Shown: in pieces, positions 36,522-51,127 of the stretch
Numbering within the stretch: the stretch's first letter is position 1
Layout of the letters: the number at the start of each line of letters is the position of its first letter
Assembly (NCBI GenBank): GCA_036937835.1
Contig: CM072873.1
Location: 16,046,001-16,110,000 of the forward strand
Source of the DNA: Pampus argenteus
Taxonomy: Eukaryota; Chordata; Actinopteri; Scombriformes; Stromateidae
DNA: 64,000 bases
Direction: 5' to 3'
Position numbers and translations under genes: made by a program
The notes under the pieces: model-generated
Told to the model about the DNA's origin: nothing
What the model saw: only the letters and a program-made list of their open reading frames with translations
Databases searched by the model: none

Positions 36522-38314
36522 GTATCGATGCACTTTGTACATGTCCCAGATGAAGATATCTCAGATCTATTCTCATACACGAGGTTAAGCTTCAAATACA
36601 ACTCAGACAGAAGAGGCGTGTATGTGAGTGTAAAACTCTGAAATGAGTTCACAGCTGCAGGATGAATTCTCCATGAAGTCTGTGTTTTTAGGAGGAAGAG
36701 AATCGGCCTCATTTTCTGATAGATGCTGATGAGTTCTTGACATTTTAGTTTGGACTGGGTTCTTACTACGCTACTGTCATTATAGTGATTCAACTGCTGT
36801 GTGTGTGTGTGTGCGTGTGTGAGGTCAGGCTTATTAATTGCCTTCAACATTCTGAAATGTAGAGGATCTGTGATACCACAGACATCTTCAGAGCACACTG
36901 AGGGAGTCACCATGGTAACTGTGTATGTGTGTCGGTATTGAATGTCATGGAGGTGTATATACTAAGCGTGTACAGTAAGTTAACTACTTGTTTGTCCATG
37001 GAGGATCCCTTTGCAAATTATCTTTTTTTTATTTCCCACCTTATTGTTCATTATTAACCCTGGATTGTATATAGTTGATATCTTTTAAAGATTAATGTAT
37101 GCATAACCACAAATACAGGTAAAGAGATGAGGGTACAATATATACATTATAGTATCTCTGTTGTGTGATTCAGGTCACTAAATACCTGTACATGCTCTCC
37201 CATGCTGCAGATTTAATCAACTTTACTGTTCTTATCTGTGTGCAAAATATGCAATAATACATGGCTAACTGCACTGTTTCTATCACTTTAAGTTTGCTTA
37301 AAACATAATCAGCTTACCATGCAAGTTGATAGATTTTCAAGATTCAATAATTGAATAAATAATTTTCCAGCTTGTAAGTGTAGACGAAGACATGACCATG
37401 GGCATCGCTGTCTGTATACATATGTATGTGTCATATGCACAGTTCATGTATTATCCATGTACCGCAGAGCATTTAAACTTATCATCTTGGCTGACACTTT
37501 GCTCATGCAACCATGCAAGGAAGAAAGAGGAGAAAGAGAACACGAGTGAGAAATGAGTGGCAAATCACTTTAATATTAAAGAGGAATGCATTACAGTTTA
37601 TCTGTAGATCTTGCTGTAATTAAATAATACCACAAAAGATCTGTGCCTAAGTATCCACTGCAGTCATTGTTAAAATGTGCAGTTTAAGTGCTCTGTCAGA
37701 GAGGGGAAGCGGTAATGTATTGTCCCTACTCTGAGGATAATGGACCATTCTGCTTTTATCATTCTTTATTTCTTTCCTATAATGTTTTCCCTCAGTTTTG
37801 CTCTCTTTTTTCCTCCACCACAAAACACATACAGATCACCATGGAGATGGGAGATAAAGGATGGGGCTGTGTGGTGCCTCCCCCTTTACATCTGCATATA
37901 TCTCTTCCTCTATCACACTTTTTTTTTCTATCTTATTTCAAATACTGTCTTCATTACTCTATGTGCACAACTTTCAGTTGCCACGTTGTCACATTTCACA
38001 TCATCTTTCCGCTCATCCCTCTTGTGCTGTGTCTGTCTCTTCATCTCATTTTTTTTAGATTAGTGAGACAAAGATAAAAGCTGCTCACCCGTTAATGAAA
38101 TCCACCCAAGGCCAGCCATGACTCATTCAATGTTTACCCTGGGTGATAACACAATGTCCTCTACATCCCTCATGAGCACACACAAACACAGGCATGCACC
38201 CATATACACACTATTCTGGAATAGTCATTAGTTGTGGGTGGTAATGAGTTTGTCAGGGGTCAATTTACATATCTAATTTAGGTTAAAACCCTGCACTAAC
38301 ATGATTGGGTTTTT

Positions 38315-38696
38315 TTTTCTTTTCAACAACCAAGTGGATATCTTTACACCTCAGAAAAGCAAACGCCTGCAGAGAGTGGTGAAGACAGCCTCCAAGATCA
38401 CCAGGACTCCACTGCCCTCGCTGCAGAGCATCTACCAGTGTAGAGTCCACAGGAGAGCTGCTTCCATCATCAAGGACCCCACCCATCCCCAACACAGACT
38501 GTTCACTCTCCTCCCCTAAGGCCAACTGGCCAGTGAAGAAAGTCCATAATTTAACTTTTGATAAATGTTTTATTTTGGCTTATAATATCTTTCAAACTCC
38601 ACTGTGCAACATAAAAACAATAACCATGGTATATATATTTTGTAATTTCCCAGTTTGGGATTAATAAAGTATATCTATCTATCTGTCTATATTTAT
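38315..38696 (+). mobile_element. LINE 3' end, 5'-truncated (L2/CR1-like reverse transcriptase tail)
   Basis: A frame at about 38330-38519 encodes KSKRLQRVVKTASKITRTPL, then PSLQSIYQCRVHRRA, then IIKDPTHPQHRLFTLLP and a stop. This is the well-known C-terminal part of fish non-LTR retrotransposon ORF2 (RLQRVVRTA...PLPSLQ...DPSHPxHxLFxLLPSGRR); the usual SGRRYR after LLP is replaced by a stop. The 3' end AATTTCCCAGTTTGGGATTA, followed by ATAAAGTAT and ATCT repeats, is the typical tail of such elements. The 5' part is missing, as usual after incomplete reverse transcription. Confidence 0.8.
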
Positions 38697-40294
38697 TATA
38701 TAGTCTGCTTTCATCCTTAGCCTCAGCCAGCAGGCCAGTACCAGTACCTTATTTGCTTAGTCAGTTTATATCAGCCTGTTTCATATCCTGTATAGAATAG
38801 TGCTGCAGATTGAGTGCTTCAGTGTGTATCCATGCATGCAGGTTATGTGTCTGTGTCTCATATCCTGTAGGGAACACCACTGCTGGATTTGTTTATGTGC
38901 CTTTAGTACATGTGTGTGCAGTTCCTTGTACTTCTGTTCTTAAGAAGTTTTTTAAAGAGCGTTGAAATAACAGCATCTGCAAGTGCTTAGTTCAAATTTG
39001 GATTTGACTTTGGCAAGGGTATGGGTAAAAACAATACATCCTTAAATCCATGACTTTTGATCACTCTTTTGTTTTGATCCGCCAACTCCTGAGAAACAAT
39101 ATCAGGTTGTCTTTAATTTGCTACATTTTCAACTTTTTTTTTACTGCTACTAATACATAATAATATACTAATTTCATCTTGGCCTTCCATAAAAATTGTC
39201 TGTTTGACAATATATTTAATTTTTTGCACTTTTAATATGTGTCTGTGTGTAATGCATGTACTGCACATATTCTGTCTAAAGCCATTGCATATATCTCTGA
39301 ACCAACCAACAGGCAAACAGATCAATTAAAACACCTATCATACGATTAGTACTTACCAGTATAGCACCTATTGTATTCATTATTGAGTAGACATACACAG
39401 AGTAATTCCACATGTATATCACAGTATCTGTCACACATTTGAAATTTAAAATCCAAAATCCAATTAAGTAAAATGTGACTAAAACATAAAAGAATAGCTC
39501 TTTCTGTTTTGTGTGGTCCTTTTTTTAAAGACTGCATCACAGGGCAGAGTAATGTTGCTTTTCAGTGTGGTCATTTAAGCATAGGGATAAGCATGAAATC
39601 AGTGTAATATTAACAATGACATTCAGATGTTCCCTTCTGAAGCATGTCAGCATGCATCCTTTATCGCAACCTCAAGCACACAGAATCTGACAAAACAGAA
39701 AAAAACTGGATTTTTTTTTACTTAACACCAGTTCTGCATTTGAATTTGATCCTGCTGGCTCTCACATCTTGCAAATTAATGAAAAAGAAATTGTTTTGTG
39801 CACACTTGCTAGTTGTGGCTTTAATTAACTCCTGGAGTAACCTGCTGGAGCTCCTTTATTAAAAGGGACAGAAAGCTCTGTACTACATGGATCAGTGATT
39901 AGTTCCCTGTGTGCAGGGCAATTTAACCTCCAGGTGCTACAGTGGAAACTTCTATTTGCTATGTGCTTTTTTAACCCTGTAAATTACAATCTTGTTGCGC
40001 AGGTTTTGAAATACTACGTACAGTAGGTTCAACAAGGCTCAAGTACATTTATCAAACACACACACACACACACAGAGCCAGGTGCAGGAGGACAAAACAC
40101 AGAGCTGTCAGGGTCTCATTACAAAGAATAAAGCCACACAGTGAACAGCCCATTCATTTTTCTCCTCTGATTGTATGTCATCCACTGTTTTATGTTGACT
40201 TTATATACCTCAATGTTTCAGTTTCAGACAGACAGATGGAGCTGAGTTCTTTTTAACCACCACAAAGAGACAACTGATCAGTTAGTGTTAGTTT

Positions 40295-40346
40295 AATTAG
40301 TCTAATGGACTAAATTAGTCTAATGGACTAAATTAGTGTTTAGTCC
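40295..40346. repeat. 18-bp tandem repeat, each unit a hairpin
   Basis: AATTAGTCTAATGGACTA is present twice in full plus a diverged third copy. Each unit holds the inverted arms TTAGTC and GACTAA. Confidence 0.85.
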
Positions 40347-42455
40347 AGCTACACAGGAAGAAGACATTTGGGTCATCCCTGAGGTCAAGGGAAAGCACTG
40401 TGGAGGTCAAAGTTTAAATGTGCAGCACTTAAAACAGGGTCCTACAATTCTTTGCTCATTCCTGAAAAGTTGGAAAAAAGTTAAAGTTGGACCATACTTA
40501 ATCAGAAATGTTTTAAGATGCGATTATATAATATATATTATGTCAAAGGGTTAAAAAAAATAATCATTGGAGTTCATCAACTCATATGGACAGTCACAGT
40601 GGGTATATATCACTATAAAGCCTGGTCAAGTTTTATTAACTATTAAATTTTGTTAAAAACAATCATATCAGTATGCACTTGACATTAGGTTTATATCTTC
40701 TCCTGTTGTAATATACTGCATATGTATTGATATTTGAATGTTTTTCACTTATCTTATCCTAATATTAGTTGTGTACTCATCACAGATATCCAGAGTTTTT
40801 CCTGACTTATGTTCTGCGTATGCTACACAATAAAGTTGCTGTAGAGCATTTTCATAAATATAAATTCATCTACCATGCTTTTCTAAAAGTTTTGTTTCAA
40901 AATTGACTGTGTGCTGCAGCACCTGACAATAAAACATAATGACATACAAAGTAAACATAGGGGGACATTTAGCAGCAAAAAGAGACAGATATTTCCTGAA
41001 AGATAAACCTTTGTAATGGAGGCACTCTTCCACTGAACTGAGTCCAGATGTAATTGGTGCTGTGGGTTTCCTCAACATGGGCACCAGTCTAACTAATCTA
41101 ATAAACCAGTGAATTCAACCGTTTCATTGGATTATACATCAGGAAATGATTAACATATTGAAACACAGGGTCAAGTGACAGGAGTATGCAGGAAATATCT
41201 CCTTTTCCTCTCTACCGGTGCAACCATTTGAGTGTGTATTTGTGTGTGTGTGTGTGTAATGTACAGCTAGAGAAGCAGTGTGTGAGTGAGTCATATAGGC
41301 CTTGGAAGAACAGAAACACCACAGGGTGAACTTAGATCAAATCAGTCTTGAAATGAGCTCCATCTAAACCAAAACCAGATGACAAGGATCAGCTTACATT
41401 GATTGAGATATGACTTTGCAGTTCAGTGTGTGAATGTGTCCACGCATGTGTGTATCTGTCTGGGCTCCGTGCACGCAAATATTGTGTTTTTTGGATAAAA
41501 AGTACAGAATTCATTGTTTTTGTTTTTCCATTTTCAGGGATAAAAGAAAGTTGAAGAAAGATGAGAGAAAGAAAGATTATATTATTGACATCCACCTTTT
41601 TAGAAAGAAAATATTTAGGTTATAACATAAGCACTTAAATTTCCGGAAAGTCATTTTTTCATGTTCATGGCTGTAGTGATATGTATGTGCATGTGTGCGT
41701 GTCTGTACATTCATATACAGCGTACATGTCCATGTCCAGTCCAACCTGAGGCGAGGCATAAAGCCAAAATATTGAGGAATGAAATCCCCCAAGCTTCCAA
41801 GTCAGAAATATCTGTGGTAAATACCTTTCCATGAAATGCCTCCATGAAGTTCAATTCAAACCAATTACTGTAGTAAAGTCAACAACTCAAGGAAAACTAA
41901 GCCCGTAGAGTACATCCCCTGAGATGTTATCTGACCTCTCAGCTGAAAGGTCAACACAGAGTAAGGAATGCATTCAAAGAGTGAGAGAGCTGGAAACAGA
42001 AGCAACTGGAGTTGTGTGTGGGTGAACATGCTCAGTTATGTATGTACAGTACACTGGTGTGTGTGTGTGTGTGTGTACGCATGTGAAACTGTATCTCACA
42101 GTTACCATTTTGCTACAACAACAGCTCTATTTCTGATCTTTTAGATGCTTGACCATGCAGCTGCCTGATATACATCGTAAAACCACTGGGGCCAGACTAG
42201 CACAACACACACACTCTGCCAACATAACCACACACACTTCATGTGCACATAAACCAACACAGAAATACACATGTAGGAGTGCACACACCACAGAAACAAA
42301 ACTGCATACTAACACCCATATACAAGCTTTCAAAAAAAAAAAAAAAAAATATGTATTTGCAGATTTTATTTTGAAAATACACATATCGCATTATATATAT
42401 ATAATGACCAATAAAATATCACTAAAATACACTTGCACTGCAATAACACACTGAA

Positions 42456-42459
<4 letters not shown>

Positions 42460-42516
<57 letters not shown>
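42460..42516. repeat. (CA)n microsatellite, 57 bp
   Basis: About 28 perfect CA units. Confidence 0.97.
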
Positions 42517-42518
<2 letters not shown>

Positions 42519-43678
42519 CAGAACAGAAACTGCCAAGTCCAGATGCTATCACCACTGCTGAGTGCTAGATTCCTCACACACTCCTCAGACAAAGGAACAG
42601 TATTAAAATGCCTAAAGGCCTGAAACTCATGATTGCTTATCAGGACTATGGTATAATTCGCTGTATTATGTTAAAATTGTTGGCTCAATTATTCCTTATA
42701 TTGTAAGACCTCATATGGGAATCAGGCACAGTGTATTTGATGCTTTTATTACAACTCTGCGCAGGTTTAAGTAACCTCAAAGGAAAATGTCATGAGTAAA
42801 ACACACCAATGGCGTTTATACTGACTGAGGTAGAGAGCTGTGGTCTGTAGTTTGTAGGTTGATGTAATCACACTGACGGAGCTAAAATTGGCCGAGACTT
42901 GGTTTGGGGTTAGGGTAGAACAAGGATTAGGATACTGTTAGAGTGAGGACTGTGATTAGACATGCAGTGTTCGTGGTTAAGGTTCAGCTAAGACTCACAG
43001 TCTGTGGTACATACATTTCATTTGAATATACACAATAATGGTGAACACATTACATACATTTCTTTTTGTGAGAATATTCACATGTGCATGTGTGTGTGTG
43101 TGTGTGTGTGTGTCCTCAGTCTCAGTGCTGAGTGTGCACATAACTGCCTGCCTTACTGCTGTGATGGTCCTGTCTGATTAGAAAGTTGGGTGGAAGGTTG
43201 GTTTATTTAAACTAGGGAAGGAAGTGCAGTATTCAACTATGCAGCCTCCAAAACCCTTCAGAGTGAATACTGGACCATAGAGAGTTGCTGGTTCATGGAA
43301 ATGGAAATATATAATCCACCACACCTCAGAACACACTCGCCATCCAAACAGCGTGTTTGTGTGTTTATCTATGTCCATTTGATTTGTTTGTTGTGCGAAT
43401 GAGTGAAAAACACAGCAAATCACCCTAAAGAACATTTCTAAGGAAGTGGTTGTGCATACTTAAGTACTTATATACTGTAAGTGTGTGTGTGCATGAAAGA
43501 CTGCACACACTTGAGTTGTTGTATAGTATGAGGAAAGGGGTTCAGCCTTTGATCATGTATAAAAGACAACCAGGCGTTGGGTAAGGAGAGAGGATGGAGA
43601 GAGGGATAATAAAGGAGGAGACATAGGGGCCAAAATAAGCAAGACCACTGATGGCTTCTATGATCTAACCAGCAACCA

Positions 43679-43680
<2 letters not shown>

Positions 43681-43719
<39 letters not shown>

Positions 43720-43840
43720 TGTGTGTGCTCTCTGTCCCACTCTTGCTCTTTCTCTCTCTCATGTGTGGACAGTACACAGTAGTGAAAAACATGTTTTGGA
43801 TTTCAGTGTTCATAGTGAGAGTGTTGAGATAGGCGCGCAC

Positions 43841-43871
<31 letters not shown>
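43681..43871. repeat. (TG)n and (CA)n arrays, inverted pair
   Basis: Nineteen TG units at 43681-43718 and a CA array at about 43838-43871, 120 bases apart and complementary. Confidence 0.93.
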
Positions 43872-46800
43872 AAGATATGCCTGTTCCACAAATAAAATCC
43901 CTCCAACAGTCGCTCTGGAAAGACCTGCTGACTCCAAATCCTGACTCAGTGCAACATTATGTTCTCCAAAAACAGTCAGTTTTTCATACTAGTGATGGTT
44001 TATGACCAGCTTTCTTTCTGTTATGTACTTTTTTTGGTTGGATTATAGACACACACGTAACCCATTAGATTTTGATAGTATGCTTCTGGCTCCACTGTTT
44101 GTTAGAGGATCTTATAATAATAGAAAGTGAAGGGAGTGGTTTAATATTTGCTCTTGAATGAATACATCTGTTACAGGAAACACTGATTTTTATTAGAAAA
44201 ACAAACAAAAAAATATGAAAAATTATTAACATTTTGTCAGTCACTGGAACCACTATATAGTATATAGTTCCCTCACATAAAACACTTTGTATCCTCTGAC
44301 TCGGTGTTTGAATTCATAAAATGACATCGACAAATACTGTCTACCACAGTAGCTGACTTTTATCTCTTCCTCCACTTCACATTCATCCTAATTAACGATT
44401 ATTGCATCTTAAGCAGAATAAAACAATAACAAAGAAATAACAGCATAGTGATAATGCTAATAATTCATATTTTTTTGTGCAATTTAAAGTTGTATTGCAC
44501 AAGTATCACAAAAGCAGTTTTATTCAGCCATATAATAATGTAATCATATCATTACTAAGCAATCTCGATCTAAACTCACTGCCAAGTTGATCAAGAGAGC
44601 ATCAACAACTATAATACACATTTTGTAAGTGATCATCTACCTGTTTGTGTTGACCAGTTTGATGACATTTACATTGCTGTTGCAAAGTGTGAAATGGTAG
44701 TAAATCTTTTCTGACATAAAACACTTACGAAGGGCAGCAAGATGGAAAGTCAGTGATAGCTTGTAGAAATGGATTTTCAAACTTCTCTTCCATTTCCTAA
44801 CCGTCACATGTTTGATGTCTGTTAACTTAATTAGGTCTCTCACACACCAGAAGTCAAGCTGTGTGACATTTCTATCTTCCTCAATGCCGCTTTCACATCT
44901 CAGTTCTTTCTTATATCTTCATACTCGTACTATCTTGCTCTTGCTAAATCCCATCCACTGTCTGCGACACAGTCTTCTCTCACGCTCACTCTGGCCATTT
45001 AAATCACTGGCTTCTTTGTTTGCCCGACATGAGAGCTCAGCGCAAAGTAAAACTGGAAGATAACAGGATTAAATAAGGATTCTATTCTTTATGCTGTATT
45101 GTTCGACGTTCCACTCGAGAGCTGTCACTTAAATTGTACCCAAGCTCATCTCAACACATCGGCTTTTGATTTCGCACTTTCTTACTTTCTTGATTTTAAC
45201 TGAAGGACTCAACATTACCAAATACATGTTTGTGTGTGTTACATCACATGTATGCAGTGATTCTGCGAGTACTTTCATTGGCTTTAGCCTCAAGCTGTGG
45301 TAGTTGCTGCTTGTTTCCAACACTGTTCCCACGTCTGTTCCAGCTTTGTGGGAAAAAGGCAAAGTGCCATAGACCTTATCAGGAGAGTGACCTGTAAATA
45401 TGTGCCTGTGTATGTGTGTGTGTGTGTTAAATTATTACAACACTCAACTTAATGTTTATTATTGAACACAGAGAAGAAATGCCTGCTTACTGACCTATAG
45501 TTCAGAAAGAGAAACACACTCTACCGTTGTTTATTATTGGATGCAGACAGATGGGCAGCTCAACAATAGATGGGGCAGAGAGCAGCTTTCCAATCAATGC
45601 CTGACTTCCACCTTTCCCATTGCAAGCACAGAGCTATGACATTTTGCAAGCTAACACACACACACACACACCAGCTCTCAGTCATCAATAAGACCTCTTG
45701 TGCAAGATATTTCCTTTTGGAGAACAATGCTATGTTCCTGATCCACGATGCTCTTTAGCATAAACATGAAGAATATATTTCAAAAGAGAAGACAGGGCAA
45801 GAACATGAACACAGGTATTGTTTGCATTGATTCTTAAAACCACTGATCAATACATACACACACAAAGTGACTCAAAGATGATGGATGGGGAAGTTCACTC
45901 TTAAGTGTAGATTTATGTGGTTGTATTTTAGTCAGAGCCCTTAGTCCTTACGCTGCCACAGCAACAGGATTTGGAAACAATGATTCAGTGCAGCTCTAAG
46001 GATGATCCAGCCTATCACACAGAGGACAGCCAAGACTCCCACACACACACACACACTGAAACACACACACACACACACAATAAGTAGATGTACCAAACAG
46101 ATGCTAGCAATGCAGATGATTTTGTTGAAGTCTACAGCAACTATTGTCCATAATAAACAGTGGAAGACAAATATTTCTTAGGTTACAGATTCAGCCAACC
46201 AAAAGCTGACCAAACAGAACAACGTTCTCATCTTCGTTTCAAGCGAAAACTTTGTACTTCGGCATTTCCATTGTAGAACCTGCGCGCTTTGCCTGTTTGT
46301 ACAACTTTTCCTGTCACTGTCATCCTCCCGGAAACAAGTAGGTGTCAGCCTCCCACCAGCGTGCTACTTAACGTCATTAATGCAGCAACAAACATGTTCC
46401 CACACATTAATAGATAAAATGCAGCTGTATTTGTTGGAGCACTCTGCACTCAAAACAAAGGCAAGACTTATACCAGTGTCAGATAATAAAACTGATTTAT
46501 TTTTCCAGCAGTGATTTGTACTCGTTTTGGAAGGCAATGACAAATTATGTCACTCAGTCAACAGGGGAATCAGAGCATAAAATGCTTATATATATGGGGC
46601 CAGTCACATACTATGTACTATTTTGTTTAATTTTGAGGATTTGTTGGTGTCCCATGTTGCTGCTAAACTAGAACAAACTCAGGTAAATAACTCATAACGC
46701 AGGTAAATATTGGAGTAGTAGAGTTTTTATCTAAACAGGGAATTGGCGTCTCCTGGGAAAACTGACTTCTTACTGTGACAGGTGCTACCCAGATGTGAAG

Positions 46801-47585
46801 AGCTGTAGTGTTACTAGAAGGTTTGAAAGAAGAAAAAAAAAAGAGGACATGAAAGAAACTGATAGCATAGAAAAGACAGTGAGGCAGAGTATGAGGGATT
46901 TAGCAAGATAATGATAAAAAGAAGGAAAGGATTATGAGAATTGTGTACAGTGATGAAAGAGAGAACTGAAAGTGAAAGCAGAATAAGAAAGATGAAGCCC
47001 AGAGGTTAGAATAGGGGCAGGTAAATTTAAAAGATTGGCTAGGAAAGTGTTGGCTTTTTATTTTGTAATATGCATGAGTGATTAAAACTTGAGTGTTTCG
47101 TTTCTCTTCCATTGCATGACTTACATTACCATCTAGAGGTTAGGACATTAGACAAAGAGGATTTGTGGTGTGTCAATAATATTTAAAGTTATATAAATAT
47201 AACCAAAATGAATACTACACTACTGTATTATACTACTATTAATACTACTGTTTCTGCAACAAAGAGAGTACCATAAAGTTTTTGCTATAACAACAGATGG
47301 TTGCATGTTTATTAGTGTGCTGCACATGGTGAACTTTAACCATTTTGTAGCACTTTGGCGCCACCTGCTGTACAGATAGAAAGACTGCATACATGTCCAC
47401 CATTCTGTAAATAACATGTTAAACCAGTTTCTCTGTTGGGACTAAAATAGTGCATTTCATTTGAAAGGTCTCAAATGCCTGAATATGGTGGGTCACCAAC
47501 TAATTTCAGTAAAAACATTTAAACTACAGTGTTGCCCAGGAAGTGCATTTGTGATTCCCTTCCAACCACATATGTTCTTGGTTTT

Positions 47586-47587
<2 letters not shown>

Positions 47588-47616
<29 letters not shown>
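47588..47616. repeat. (CA)n microsatellite
   Basis: Fourteen perfect CA units. Confidence 0.95.
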
Positions 47617-47618
<2 letters not shown>

Positions 47619-49135
47619 AATCACCCACAAATACAAATATGAACATCAAAGAAGATTATAGCATCAGGTTGAAAACAGCTTGTTCTGCTTTACCATGATG
47701 TCACTAACGTCAGTCTCCTCTTCCCGCTCTTTTGAGGTCAATAAATCTCACTCACTCACACACACACACGCACACACACACACAGTCTTACTGGGAGTCA
47801 CTGTCAGGGTTATCCGTTCCCTACAGTGGCCCGGCCTATCCCACAACCCCCTGGGGCTGTAAACTGTGATCCAGGAGAATTGTACTCTGGCTAATGTTGT
47901 TTTCATAACCGCTCCCAGTGCTCGGTCCACAAACACACAGAACCACAGAACATATGTAGCACATTACACACTCATTCACTCACGCATGCACATGACACAT
48001 ATAGACGAACTCACTCAAACTATAACGCACAATCTTCAATTTAAAACGACTAACGCACTTCTTCATCATGTTATGTCCAGAATTGAAACTGGTTCTTGGC
48101 ACACGCACAAATCACCCCCCTTATACTGGGACACACCAATATTCAGTCCAGGCAGTCTAAACTAGTCTAAAAAGACAAATATCCAAAAACACCCAACATA
48201 CAGTATAATAGAACAGTGTGTGTGTGTGTGTGTCATAGTGTATGAAGTATCATGAAGATATTTCTTATCATCAGCAGCAGCGATACAAGCTGAGCCTGAT
48301 GATTATTTCAAGTGGATGATTACACAGTGTTAGTCACTGCAGTTTCACTTTTACTGTCAGTAACGTACGCCTGTTATCTCATGACATTCTCCTCAGAGAT
48401 GAGACAAAACACGAGTGAGCTGTTTCACAAACAGCCCGCAGAAAATGGGGACCTCATCAAAACAATGGCAAAGTGGCTCTCTCGGGGTGTCCTTGAGATT
48501 GTTTTCAGGGCATTGCAAAGTTGATATTCATTTAAGAATCCACACACACACATTCGCACACTGGCTGGAACTGAGGTTATTTTCCATATTTTTGGACCAA
48601 ACAAAGCTCCATATCAGTTGTGGAGGGCAGGAGCCTTCTCACAGTTGCCAACATAGTTTCAGTATTAATTATTTTTCTGTATTTGTTACTCTTTCTTGAG
48701 TTCTCTCTTCCTCAGACGCATATACACATATTCTGTATTAACAGGCGTCAACACATGCACATTTTCATACACTGGCTGTTGTTGGGGATCAAGCCTGAAA
48801 CTCTAAGGTCTCGGGACAATATCTGCAATCAAAGTATTGTTTGTTTCCAGTGGTTTCCTCTTACATAACTTGTCCAGTGTTCAGCAGTCTTGTGGGTCCA
48901 GCTATGTCCTGGAAAGAGTGGGAGGAGATCCAACAGACACCTGTTTATTAGTATGATAGCATCGCCTCAGCATTCCTTCACCACTCCCATAATTTCCTTT
49001 CCGCCTCATCTGCCTCAGTATATCAGCATTGGTAATAAGAATAAAACGCAGATAAGAAATCTAGACAATGGTTGCTGACAGTGAATATCTTAAGATAAGA
49101 TAAGAGAACCTTTTATCACAGCAGCAGAAGAACAA

Positions 49136-49159
49136 GATATATATATATATATATATATA
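49136..49159. repeat. (AT)n microsatellite
   Basis: Twelve AT units. Confidence 0.93.
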
Positions 49160-49566
49160 GCCACAAGCAGCTAAGGTCATCCTACAATGAGGACGAAAAA
49201 TAAGATATCAAGTTGGTCTCACTTTAATCTTGATATCACAATTGTGTTTTGATTGATTTTTATTCAAAGTCATCTGAAACAATCTTGTTAAGGAGATGAT
49301 TGAATTATTGAGTAATTTATAGTCCCAGAAATATTGAATCATGACTTTGTGGTAACACAGAAAAGGGTGTCAAAAAAAGTAATGTAAACAGTTTTTTATT
49401 CTTCAACTATGAGAAGTTACACTCATCTGGTTTTAATAATGATCCGCCCCCACCCACCTCCCATCAGTTCTTCCTAACAGACATCTCCCCACCTCCTGCT
49501 GGAGTCAACCTCCAGATGTTGCTTTCAACATTCCAACTACTAGTCTGCTAACTGCTCTTACAAATA

Positions 49567-49574
49567 CACACACG

Positions 49575-49606
<32 letters not shown>

Positions 49607-49620
49607 TACACACACACGCA
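49567..49620. repeat. (CA)n microsatellite with CG interruptions
   Basis: CA array broken by four CACG steps and a TA. Confidence 0.93.
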
Positions 49621-50078
49621 CAAGGAAGTTCAAAGCTGTGCCAGAGGGGAGCAGGTGGCCAGAAACAACAGGCCGTATTTGACCAGAGGTCTGTCAGAGG
49701 CTGCAGCCTGAAGCCAGATAAACAGATGATCTATAGCCAGACAGTAATACTATTTAATACTGTATACTATTTAACATTGTTGCATTTAGCTCAATAAGCC
49801 CCTGCATATTGATTTCAATTTACATTTCATTCTTATAAATCCACACTTTCTTAAAGCAGCAATAATCTTTTTTTTTTTTTTTTCGTAATAAAGTATTAAA
49901 TGAAGCAATGTGTAATGTGGGAGGCGTCACTCCTTTATAGCAGTTACAGCGACTTCCAGCTCAAATTTGTTGCTCTAAGTAAGTAAAGATTATTTAATAT
50001 AATACCTTTCACAGAGCAAGGTCAAAGTGCAAGCGTAAATCTGTTAAAAAAATAAGTCTATAAAACTGTAACAAACAA

Positions 50079-50103
50079 TAAAAAAAAAAAAAAAAAAAAA
50101 AAG
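50079..50103. repeat. Poly-A run
   Basis: An A run of about 24 bases, possibly the tail of a retroposed sequence; no body could be recognised upstream. Confidence 0.9.
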
Positions 50104-50904
50104 GTCTAAAAACCCACAGCTGTATACGACCTGCTAAGCACCAAACTGCAAACAGACACAGTTAGTAACGAGCTGGTAAACATAACGGAGCATTTAGCAG
50201 CTAAAGAACCAGATATTTCTCTATGCAATAGTGAAAGACCCAAAACAGAACTAAAGAGAGTGAATATTGGACTAACAGTCATTAGGTGGCGTTATATAGT
50301 TTTTTAATATCTACCAGCTGTCCAGTTGGGTTTAGTTAAATATACATAATCTTTTTTTTCTTTTCTTTAAGTTACTAATTCTTCCAGGGAAGGTTTTCCT
50401 TCCCTGTAGTGTGAGTGAACAGAAGGTTGACAGCTAAAATAGAAAGTACATGCTGTGAGCCCTGTTCTCAAATGAACACATCTGTTAGCATTACTATTTC
50501 TAAAGACAGAACACTCCCCTGCCCCTCTGGTCCTAATCACAGTTTCAAATGTGCACATACAAAGACTCGCAGAGAGACGGGCATGCACGACATCCCCACT
50601 TCTCCAGTCAACATTTCGACACTGAATAAGATTTTGACCACAGTCTGCACTTATGTGAAAAACATGCAGTCCCAATATGAAAGCAGAGCAGAGCTTTGAG
50701 CTAAATGCCAGTGCCATGACAGTAATAATATGTAGTATAGTAGGTATAAAGTCTAACATGTTTACTAGAACTCACACAAACTACAGCTGATGCTGATGGG
50801 GAATATTATTGGCTTGAAGGTATTTAGTCATGACTCAAGTATTGGACAATTTAAAATTTTGTCAAAAATGTTAAAATCAGAGGATTAGCAATGTCTTTTC
50901 AAAT

Positions 50905-51127
50905 CATCTGTACCAAATTTCATAAATATCCGGAGGGGTATTTCTCTAAAAATCACAAATTTCAACCTCATGGTGGTACAAGAAGAAAAATCAAGGGGTC
51001 ACTAAAGTCAGTAGGCTTCATCCTCTGGGCACCATAAATGTTATTTCATTTCACGGCAATCCATAGAAAACATATTTCAGTCTGGACCAAACTCACTGAC
51101 ACTGCCATCACTATAGAGCCATGCCAA
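50905..51127 (+). repeat. Old interspersed repeat common in spiny-rayed fish
   Basis: Contains in order CTGTACCAAATTTCATAAAT, TTTCAACCTCATGGTGGTAC, GTCACTAAAGTCAGTAGG, TTCATCCTCTGGGCACCAT, CGGCAATCCAT, ATTTCAGTCTGGACCAAA and GCCATCACTATAGAGCCATG. This order matches, from memory, a highly abundant teleost repeat whose copies read 'CAACCTCATGGTGG...' and end '...CTAGAGCCATGC'. Two diverged internal copies of the 'AAATTTCAT...' motif are visible. The family name is unknown to me. Confidence 0.65.
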
